From an uncultured Intrasporangium sp. (GTDB lineage: Bacteria; Actinomycetota; Actinomycetes; Actinomycetales; Dermatophilaceae), in NCBI GenBank assembly GCA_937873285.1, contig CALMNV010000315.1, forward strand, positions 1 through 5,017: a DNA stretch of 5,017 nucleotides, written 5' to 3'. Below are positions 1-5,017 of this stretch, in pieces. Each line of letters starts with the position of its first letter. Position 1 is the first letter of the stretch. A model generated the notes under the pieces. It worked only from the letters and a program-made list of their open reading frames with translations, was not told the origin of the DNA and did no database searches. The position numbers and the translations under genes were made by a program.

Positions 1-709
1 CCACCTGCAGGCCGGGCGTCGCGAGCACGGCCCGGGCCCCGGCGGGGCCGGAGTAGTCACCCGGGTGGAGGGTCTCCCCCATGACGACGACGCCGTCGGT
101 GGAGCTCCACGCCGTCGTCAGACCGGCCGTCATGCAGAGGTGCGCGATGAGCCGTGTCGTCGTCGTCTTGCCGTTGGTCCCGGTGACGGAGGCGACGGGC
201 ACGGCGGGCTGCAGGGGCATGGGCTCGCCCCCGCCGGAGCTCGCGGGCGCCTCGCGGATCACCGCAGCGGCCGCCTCGATCATGCTGGCGGTGTGCTGCG
301 GCTCGCCGAGCACGGCGCGCAGCACCCGCCCGAGCTCCTCTCCCGCCAGACGGCCGCGGGTCCGGTCGTGCCACGGGAAGGCGACGACGACATCGGCCGG
401 CGCGGTCCCCGCCCGGGCCCGCACCACGAGCCGCCGCCCGCTCACGTCCGCCGCCAGCGATCGCATGACCGTGCGCACCAGGCGCATGACGAAGCGCTGA
501 CGCAGCGCCGAGCCCGGCCTACCCGGCTGGACGGAGCGCAGCCCCGCTCCCGCGGCGAGAGCGAGCGCGGCCTCCTTGGGCAGCTGCAGGTAGCCCGGCA
601 GGTGCAGGCTGACCTTGACCGCGGGTCGGGGGAAGTAGAGGTTCGGCCCGTCGAGGACACGGACCTCGTCGACCCGGACCGGCGCCTGGTCGAGGGCCGT
701 CGCCGTCAC
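1..709 (-). CDS. Mur ligase family protein, cyanophycin-synthetase-like (partial, C-terminus outside window)
   Basis: An open frame runs from a GTG at 709 to the left edge, giving 236 residues with no stop. The N-terminus (residues 15-35, VRVLDGPNLYFPRPAVKVSL) resembles the opening domain of cyanophycin synthetase (LRGPNYWS region). An ATP-binding P-loop GTNGKTTTTRLIAH lies at residues 177-190, followed by STDGVVVMG (203-211) and GDYSGPAGARAVLATP (217-232). That order matches the Mur domain of CphA, which joins amino acids by an acyl-phosphate, ATP-dependent reaction. In CphA an ATP-grasp domain of roughly 300 residues separates these two parts; here only about 140 residues do, with no ATP-grasp signature seen. 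The GTG overlaps the fabI stop (GTGA, 4 nt), so translation is probably coupled; only a weak GGGG precedes it. The substrate is unknown and the product is likely cytoplasmic. Family placement is firm; cyanophycin synthesis itself is not supported. Confidence 0.85.
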   Translation of the reverse strand, partial: MTATALDQAPVRVDEVRVLDGPNLYFPRPAVKVSLHLPGYLQLPKEAALALAAGAGLRSVQPGRPGSALRQRFVMRLVRTVMRSLAADVSGRRLVVRARAGTAPADVVVAFPWHDRTRGRLAGEELGRVLRAVLGEPQHTASMIEAAAAVIREAPASSGGGEPMPLQPAVPVASVTGTNGKTTTTRLIAHLCMTAGLTTAWSSTDGVVVMGETLHPGDYSGPAGARAVLATPGLQV

Positions 710-1467
710 AGCCCCATGGCGTGCACGCCTCCGTCGACGTGCACGATCTCCCCTGTCGTGGCGGGGAACCAGTCCGAGAGGAGGGCCACGCAGGCGCGGG
801 CCGCGGGCACCGGGTCGCCGACGTCCCAGCCGAGCGGGGCACGGCTGTCCCACGACTCCTCGAACCGCTCGAACCCGGGGATGGACTTCGCGGCGGTCGT
901 GCGGATCGGGCCGGCCGCCACGAGGTTGCACCGCACCCCCTGCGGCCCCAGGTCGCGGGCCAGGTAGCGGTTGGTCGACTCGAACGCCGCCTTCGCCACC
1001 CCCATCCAGTCATAGACGGGCCACGCGAAGCTGGCGTCGAAGGTCAGCCCGACGAGCGCACCACCGCCGGACATCAGCGGCAAGGTGGCGGTCGCGAGCG
1101 ACTTGAGGCTGTATGCCGACACGTGCAGCGCCGTCGACACGTCCTCCCAGGTGCCCTCCAGGAAGTTGAAGGCGCCCTGTGGCGCGAACCCGATGGAGTG
1201 CAGCACGCCGTCCAGCCGGCCCACCGACGCCGCCGCCCGGTCGGCGAGGGTGTCGAGGTGCTCGGCGTCCGTCACGTCGAGCTCGAGCACCTCGGGGGTG
1301 CTCGGCAGCCGCCTGGCGATGGTCTGCGTGATCCGCATGGTGCGGCCGAAGGAGGTGAGCACCACCTCGGCGCCCTCTTCCTGAGCGATGCGGGCCACGT
1401 GGAAGGCGATCGAGCTGTCCATGAGGACACCGGTGACCAGGAGCTTCTTGCCTTCGAGGATTCCCAT
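706..1467 (-). CDS. fabI: Enoyl-[acyl-carrier-protein] reductase (NADH), InhA/FabI type
   Basis: This 253-residue short-chain dehydrogenase catalyses the last reduction of each type II fatty-acid elongation cycle, turning trans-2-enoyl-ACP into acyl-ACP with NADH in the cytoplasm. The N-terminus MGILEGKKLLVTGVLMDSSI has the FabI/InhA nucleotide-binding pattern. SIGF at 91-94, F143, Y152 and K159 (Y-x6-K) match the InhA residues S94, F149, Y158 and K165. NLVAAGPIRT (181-190) and the LLSDWFPATTGEIVHVDGG end are also InhA-like. The segment between PIRT and WDSRAP is 15 residues, about ten shorter than in InhA as recalled, so the long substrate-binding loop is missing. The ATG at 1467 is chosen because the family starts there and a modest AGAAGAGA (1480-1473) sits 5 nt upstream. 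The frame stays open further upstream, but that part lies within fabG. It follows fabG by 47 nt and overlaps the next gene by 4 nt, indicating one operon. Confidence 0.95.
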   Translation of the reverse strand: MGILEGKKLLVTGVLMDSSIAFHVARIAQEEGAEVVLTSFGRTMRITQTIARRLPSTPEVLELDVTDAEHLDTLADRAAASVGRLDGVLHSIGFAPQGAFNFLEGTWEDVSTALHVSAYSLKSLATATLPLMSGGGALVGLTFDASFAWPVYDWMGVAKAAFESTNRYLARDLGPQGVRCNLVAAGPIRTTAAKSIPGFERFEESWDSRAPLGWDVGDPVPAARACVALLSDWFPATTGEIVHVDGGVHAMGL

Positions 1468-1514
1468 GAGCGTCTCTTCTGTCGTCGGGGATGAGCAGCG
1501 CCGGCGGCTGTCCG

Positions 1515-2309
<795 letters not shown>

Positions 2310-2322
2310 CATGGCGCGGGCT

Positions 2323-2328
2323 TAGAGT
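2323..2328 (+). promoter_or_regulatory. Candidate -10 element, leaderless start of the DUF3099 gene
   Basis: TAGAGT fits TANNNT and ends 6 nt before the ATG at 2335, so transcription would begin at or very near the A of the start codon. No good Shine-Dalgarno sequence precedes this ATG, which agrees with a leaderless transcript, a common arrangement in actinobacteria. No -35 consensus is visible. Confidence 0.4.
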
Positions 2329-2334
2329 GGCCTG

Positions 2335-2625
2335 ATGGGGCAGCTGCAGCGACCGGTGGTGCACACGGTGACGACCGCGCGCTCGGCCTCCACTGACAAC
2401 CAGCCGGAGCGGGTGCGGCGCTACCTGACCATGATGAGCATCCGGGTCGGCTGCTTCGCCCTCGCCTTCGTCACATCCGGCTGGGTGCGCTGGGTGTCCA
2501 TCGGCGCCGCCGTGGCCCTGCCCTACTTCGCCGTGGTGCTGGCCAACGCCGTCCGGCCCGGCCAGCAGGGTTACGTGGAGCCGGTGAGGCCCGTTGCGGA
2601 GCCCACCCGGCAGCTCGAGCGGTGA
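2335..2625 (+). CDS. DUF3099-type small membrane protein
   Basis: This 96-residue protein has a polar N-terminus and then two closely spaced hydrophobic segments, about residues 35-50 (SIRVGCFALAFVTSGW) and 54-72 (VSIGAAVALPYFAVVLANA). A charged, proline-rich tail follows. The RRYL...RVGCFALA...GWVRWV...ALPYFAVVLANA pattern is what I recognise as the DUF3099 family, which is of unknown function and found in actinobacteria. It is probably a two-helix hairpin in the cytoplasmic membrane. The ATG at 2335 is chosen because a -10-like TAGAGT lies just upstream; GTG codons at residues 8, 9 and 12 are possible alternatives. Its stop overlaps the next start by 4 nt, so the two are probably co-translated. 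It is divergent from fabG. No biochemical role can be assigned. Confidence 0.82.
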   Translation: MGQLQRPVVHTVTTARSASTDNQPERVRRYLTMMSIRVGCFALAFVTSGWVRWVSIGAAVALPYFAVVLANAVRPGQQGYVEPVRPVAEPTRQLER

Positions 2626-2840
2626 CCGGCGCCGACGCGCCGATTTGCAGCTCGAAGGGGTGCCGGCGGGCGGCCACGAGCGCCGTTGTCTGGCGTAACC
2701 CCAAGCTGCACGCGCCCGAGCGACGCAAGGTGTGGCTGGCCTGTGCGGAGCACCGACAGCCGCTGTCCGACTTTGTGTCCGCGCGCGGCTTCCTGCTCGA
2801 GGTGATCGCCGTCGACGCGCTCGGTCCCCACGACGGCTGA
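2622..2840 (+). CDS. Small conserved Cys/His protein, possible zinc-binding
   Basis: This 72-residue protein contains C9-x4-C14 and C41-x2-H44, a spacing that could hold one metal ion, most simply zinc. Between them lies WRNPKLHAPERRKVWLACAEH, which looks like a short actinobacterial family whose members I recall being labelled hypothetical protein or, without good reason, acetone carboxylase. The length is far too short for a carboxylase subunit. The GTG start at 2622 overlaps the upstream stop (GTGA, 4 nt). There is no strong ribosome binding site, so translation is probably coupled to the DUF3099 gene. No signal peptide or membrane segment is visible, so a cytoplasmic location is likely. 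It converges on moaA with an 18-bp gap. Function is unknown; metal binding is inference from the residues. Confidence 0.78.
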   Translation: MTGADAPICSSKGCRRAATSAVVWRNPKLHAPERRKVWLACAEHRQPLSDFVSARGFLLEVIAVDALGPHDG

Positions 2841-2847
2841 CGGGACG

Positions 2848-2860
2848 GAGCCTCCGGCTC
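2848..2860. terminator. Small hairpin between convergent genes, weak terminator candidate
   Basis: GAGCC-TCC-GGCTC forms a perfect 5-bp GC-rich stem with a 3-nt loop in the 18-bp gap between the Cys/His gene and moaA, reaching into the moaA stop codon. It reads as a hairpin on both strands. There is no U-tract, and a 5-bp stem can occur by chance at this GC content. Confidence 0.25.
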
Positions 2861-3881
2861 AGCCTCCGATCGAGGACATCGGCCGGTCCGGCTGGACGAA
2901 CCCCGCCTCGTCGATGCCGTGACCGCGGCGCTTGCGCCACATCTCGCCGTGCAGCAGGGCCAGCAGCTGCTGGTCGGTGGCCCCCTCCCGTAGCGGGGTG
3001 CGCAGGTCGGTCTCGGTGCGGGAGAACAGGCAGTTGCGCACCTGGCCGTCCGCAGTCAGCCGTGCCCGATCGCACGCCGCGCAGAACGGCGAGGTGACGC
3101 TCGCGATGATGCCCACCGTTCCCGGGCCGCCGTCGACGAGAAACCGCTCTGCGGGAGCGCTGCCGCGCTCGCCGGTCGGCAGCGGGACCAAGGTGTAGCG
3201 CTCGCAGAGCCGGGCGCGGATCTCCTCCGCGGTGACCATGTCACCCCGGTCCCACGCGTGCTGGGCATCGAGCGGCATCTGCTCGATGAACCGCAGCTCG
3301 TAGCCACGCTCGAGACACCACGCCAACACCTCACCGACGGAGTCGTCGTTGATCCCCCGCATCGCCACAGCGTTGACCTTGACCGGCGTGAGCCCAGCGG
3401 CGGCCGCGGCGGCCAGGCCAGCCTCGACGTCGCCCAACCGGTCTCGTCGGGTCAGTCGTGTGAAGGTGTCCGGGTCGATGGTGTCGAGGCTGACGTTGAC
3501 CCGGTCGAGACCCGCCGCAGCCAAGGCCGCCGCCACCCGCTCCAGGCCCACGCCGTTGGTCGTCATGGCGATCCGGGGTCGCGGCTCGAGTGAGGCGATG
3601 CCCGCCACGAGCTCGACGATGGAACGGCGCAGCAGCGGCTCGCCCCCTGTCAGGCGCACGGAGGTGATGCCGCTGCGCACGAAGACGCCGATGACCCGCA
3701 ACAGCTCCTCGTCGGTGAGCATCTCCGCCTTGGGCATCCACGGGAGCCCCTCCGCCGGCATGCAGTAGGTGCAGCGCAGGTTGCACCGGTCGGTCACCGA
3801 CACCCGCAGGTCGCGCGCCACCCGACCGTACTGGTCCGCGAGCCGACTCGGCCGCGCGGTGGCAAGAGGCAGGCGTGTCAT
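2859..3881 (-). CDS. moaA: GTP 3',8-cyclase MoaA (molybdenum cofactor synthesis)
   Basis: This radical-SAM enzyme carries out the first step of molybdenum cofactor synthesis, converting GTP to 3',8-cyclo-7,8-dihydro-GTP, which is then processed by MoaC. Numbered from the ATG at 3881 (340 residues), the S-adenosylmethionine iron-sulfur cluster motif is C33-x3-C37-x2-C40 in TDRCNLRCTYCMPAEGL. TGGEPLLR (78-85) is the radical-SAM glycine motif. The second cluster is C267-x2-C270-x13-C284, with the spacing seen in E. coli MoaA. The protein ends in the conserved Gly-Gly. A GTG at 3890 would add three residues (MET); I prefer the ATG because a TATTGT -10-like element lies 7 nt before it and there is no ribosome binding site for the GTG. 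No other molybdopterin gene is in the window, and no Moco riboswitch could fit in the roughly 30-bp upstream gap. Confidence 0.96.
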   Translation of the reverse strand: MTRLPLATARPSRLADQYGRVARDLRVSVTDRCNLRCTYCMPAEGLPWMPKAEMLTDEELLRVIGVFVRSGITSVRLTGGEPLLRRSIVELVAGIASLEPRPRIAMTTNGVGLERVAAALAAAGLDRVNVSLDTIDPDTFTRLTRRDRLGDVEAGLAAAAAAGLTPVKVNAVAMRGINDDSVGEVLAWCLERGYELRFIEQMPLDAQHAWDRGDMVTAEEIRARLCERYTLVPLPTGERGSAPAERFLVDGGPGTVGIIASVTSPFCAACDRARLTADGQVRNCLFSRTETDLRTPLREGATDQQLLALLHGEMWRKRRGHGIDEAGFVQPDRPMSSIGG

Positions 3882-3888
3882 GGTCTCC

Positions 3889-3894
3889 ACAATA
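3889..3894 (-). promoter_or_regulatory. Candidate -10 element of moaA
   Basis: TATTGT on the minus strand fits TANNNT and ends 7 nt before the ATG at 3881, consistent with a leaderless moaA transcript. If so, the GTG at 3890 cannot be the start from this promoter. The -35 area would fall on the first codons of the divergent SURF1 gene. No -35 consensus is present. Confidence 0.35.
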
Positions 3895-3901
3895 GGCCGG
3901 G

Positions 3902-3907
3902 TACCGT
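3902..3907 (+). promoter_or_regulatory. Candidate -10 element of the SURF1 gene
   Basis: TACCGT fits TANNNT and ends 6 nt before the GTG at 3914, the same geometry as TAGAGT before the DUF3099 gene, so a leaderless transcript is plausible. AGGGG directly abuts the GTG and is too close to act as a ribosome binding site. The -35 area would overlap the start of moaA. Confidence 0.35.
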
Positions 3908-3913
3908 CAGGGG

Positions 3914-4711
3914 GTGCTTCGACTGTGGCTCACCCGTCGGTGGATCGTCGGCACGCTGCTCGCGATCGGCTTCGGCGTGGCCTGCTTCTACCTCGGGCGC
4001 TGGCAGTGGAGCCGGCACATCGAGCAACGCACCAAGGTGGCCGCCATCGAGCAGAACTACAACGCGGCGCCCGTCTCGCTCGCCACCGCCCTCGCGGGCG
4101 GTCCACTGACACCGGAGCGGCAGTGGATCCGGGTGCGCGTGAGCGGGTCGTATGCCGCCGAGCCCGACCTCTTCGTGCGCAACAGGGCGTTGGACTCCAC
4201 GCTCGGCTTCGAGGTGCTCACCCCGTTCCGCACAGACCAGGGCTCGATCCTCGTCGACCGCGGGTGGGCCCCCAACGCCCGCTCTGCCGCCACGGTGCCG
4301 GCGGTGGACGCCCCTCCTCCCGGCCCCGTGGAGGTCACCGGGTGGCTGCGCACCGGCGAGCCGTCCCTGGGCAGGGACCTGCCGGCCGGGCAGCTGGCGA
4401 GCATCAGCATCGCCGATGCCCGAGCCCAACGGCCCACGCTGGGCGCGGACAACGTCTATCTCGTGCTCGGCACGCAGGACCCGCCGGCCCCCCGGTCCGG
4501 ATCCCCGGTGCGGCCGCTGCCCCGACCCCAGGAAGACCTGGGCCCGCACCAGGCGTACGCGTTTCAGTGGTGGCTCACCATGCCCGGCGGCCTGGCGTTC
4601 GCCTTCTGGGCGATGCGCCGGGAGCTAACCCAGGCAGACCGGACCCCCGGGCGTCAGCCGGTGCCTGCCCGGCCCCGCAGGGTGCGCATCTGGGACGAGG
4701 AGGACGCCTGA
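3914..4711 (+). CDS. SURF1 family protein (cytochrome c oxidase assembly)
   Basis: This 265-residue membrane protein belongs to the SURF1/Shy1 family, which assists heme a insertion and assembly of aa3-type cytochrome c oxidase. A first membrane helix lies at about residues 10-28 and runs into the family motif LGRWQWSR (27-34). The outward-facing domain contains LVDRGWAP (113-120), matching the conserved RGW motif. HQAYAFQWW (212-220) leads into the second helix (about 216-234), and a short basic and acidic tail (RRVRIWDEEDA) is cytoplasmic. The two-helix layout with a large loop on the outer face and the length are normal for bacterial SURF1. The GTG at 3914 puts five residues before the first Trp-rich segment, and no better start is seen. 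It is divergent from moaA and is followed by 306 bp without a gene. No oxidase or heme a gene is nearby, so the partner enzyme is inferred from the family. Confidence 0.93.
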   Translation: MLRLWLTRRWIVGTLLAIGFGVACFYLGRWQWSRHIEQRTKVAAIEQNYNAAPVSLATALAGGPLTPERQWIRVRVSGSYAAEPDLFVRNRALDSTLGFEVLTPFRTDQGSILVDRGWAPNARSAATVPAVDAPPPGPVEVTGWLRTGEPSLGRDLPAGQLASISIADARAQRPTLGADNVYLVLGTQDPPAPRSGSPVRPLPRPQEDLGPHQAYAFQWWLTMPGGLAFAFWAMRRELTQADRTPGRQPVPARPRRVRIWDEEDA

Positions 4712-4732
4712 CCGTCCAGGTCGCACCCCCTC

Positions 4733-4753
4733 GTCGAGTGGTCAGTTCCGCAC
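4733..4753 (-). repeat. Inverted copy of the 18-bp repeat (copy A)
   Basis: GTCGAGTGGTCAGTTCCG at 4733-4750 is the exact reverse complement of the 18-bp core in the three tandem copies at 4843-4918. It starts 21 bp after the SURF1 stop. It could pair with the first tandem copy as an 18-bp stem closing a 92-nt loop in a read-through SURF1 transcript. Confidence 0.85.
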
Positions 4754-4820
4754 GCCCAACGAGCGCGTCAGGCCGGGACGCGTGCAGCATCGTGGTCCCG
4801 GGTGGGCCCCGAAGGCTCCA

Positions 4821-4840
4821 CGGGTGGCTAGCACCACCCG
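4821..4840 (+). terminator. GC-rich hairpin downstream of SURF1, terminator candidate
   Basis: CGGGTGG-ctagca-CCACCCG is a perfect 7-bp stem with a 6-nt loop, 109 bp after the SURF1 stop. It lacks a U-tract, as many actinobacterial terminators do. It lies between repeat copy A and the tandem copies, so it would sit in the loop of any A-to-tandem pairing. A terminator role is inference. Confidence 0.4.
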
Positions 4841-4921
4841 CACGGAACTGACCACTCGACCGGAAACCGCACGGAACTGACCACTCGACCGGAAACCGCA
4901 CGGAACTGACCACTCGACCGG
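4838..4921 (+). repeat. Tandem array, 29-bp unit, about 2.9 copies
   Basis: The 18-bp core CGGAACTGACCACTCGAC occurs at 4843-4860, 4872-4889 and 4901-4918, an exact 29-bp period. The cores are joined by an identical 11-bp linker CGGAAACCGCA. Identity begins at 4838 (CCGCA) and is lost after 4921. All copies are identical, which suggests recent expansion by slippage or unequal exchange. The short identical linkers exclude a CRISPR array. Confidence 0.92.
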
Positions 4922-4964
4922 GAACGTGACCCAGACACCCGGAACGGCCACGCGGCCCCCCACC

Positions 4965-4985
4965 GTCGAGTGGCCACTTCTGCAC
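4965..4985 (-). repeat. Diverged inverted copy of the repeat (copy C)
   Basis: GTCGAGTGGCCACTTCTGCA, followed by C, matches copy A (4733-4753) at 18 of 21 positions and has the same orientation. Unlike the others it contains a perfect 10-bp palindrome, AGTGGCCACT (4970 to 4979 core region). It may be closer to an ancestral, symmetric form, though that is inference. Confidence 0.8.
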
Positions 4986-5017
4986 AACGACACCCCGGGC
5001 GCCCCCGCCCGGAACCG

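Larger units (their letters stand above)
4712..5017. other. Non-coding stretch with repeats downstream of the SURF1 gene
   Basis: No reading frame here has protein-like composition. Open frames on both strands cross tandem DNA repeats and simply repeat the same peptide in shifted form. The stretch holds one GC-rich hairpin (4821-4840) and five related repeat copies in two orientations (4733-4753, 4838-4921, 4965-4985). I see no tRNA or other RNA gene. Any gene to the right lies outside the window. Confidence 0.7.

Noticed and set aside
65..967. Plus-strand open frame of 300 codons opposite the Mur ligase and fabI
   Set aside because: It is antisense to two genes with clear motifs, and its arginine- and histidine-rich composition is typical of a GC-rich shadow frame.
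2622..2840. Acetone carboxylase assignment for the 72-residue protein
   Set aside because: The protein is far shorter than any carboxylase subunit and shows only a Cys/His metal-site pattern.
3882..3913. Possible molybdenum-cofactor riboswitch upstream of moaA
   Set aside because: The gap to the divergent gene is about 32 bp, far too short for the known Moco riboswitch structure.
3769..4851. Plus-strand open frame of 360 codons overlapping SURF1
   Set aside because: It is an out-of-frame reading of SURF1, very rich in Arg, Ala and Pro, and runs into the repeats; SURF1 motifs are all in the other frame.
4838..4921. Possible CRISPR array or replication iterons
   Set aside because: The 11-bp linkers are identical and too short for spacers, there are only three copies, and no cas or replication gene is present.
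4742..4993. Minus-strand frame of 83 codons in the repeat region
   Set aside because: It is a translation of the tandem repeat itself; the 29-bp period shifts frame at each unit, so it does not encode a regular repeat protein, and it has no credible start signal.

Overview
The window is high-GC DNA with short intergenic gaps, several GTG starts and 4-nt stop/start overlaps. Its gene set (FabG next to an InhA-type FabI, a DUF3099-type membrane protein, a short Cys/His protein, MoaA, SURF1) points to an actinomycete chromosome, perhaps Micrococcales. That placement is inferred from codon use and gene content, not from any search.

Layout. Minus-strand block, positions 2234 down to 1: fabG (3-oxoacyl-ACP reductase), then fabI (enoyl-ACP reductase, InhA-like), then a Mur-ligase-type gene that starts inside the fabI stop codon and runs off the left edge. 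The last gene resembles cyanophycin synthetase at its N-terminus and at its Mur P-loop, but the ATP-grasp domain normally between them is absent. A 100-bp divergent promoter region (2235-2334) carries a 22-bp imperfect palindrome. To its right, on the plus strand, lie a small two-helix membrane protein (DUF3099 type) and an overlapping 72-residue Cys/His protein. These converge on moaA (minus strand, molybdenum cofactor synthesis), separated by 18 bp. moaA is divergent from a SURF1 gene (plus strand, cytochrome oxidase assembly) across about 32 bp. The last 306 bp contain no credible gene. They hold a GC-rich hairpin and five copies of an approximately 18-21 bp repeat: three tandem copies with a 29-bp period, flanked by two inverted copies.

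How the genes work together. FabG and FabI catalyse the first and second reductions of type II fatty-acid elongation and are arranged as in the mycobacterial mabA-inhA operon. This FabI has a substrate loop about ten residues shorter than InhA, which suggests ordinary fatty-acid chain lengths rather than mycolate precursors. The CphA-like Mur ligase is probably translationally coupled to fabI; its substrate cannot be read from the sequence. MoaA and SURF1 serve unrelated cofactor and respiratory functions but share a very compact divergent promoter region.

Most notable points: the CphA-type ligase without ATP-grasp, the palindrome between fabG and the DUF3099 gene, the candidate leaderless promoters at three starts, and the repeat cluster downstream of SURF1.
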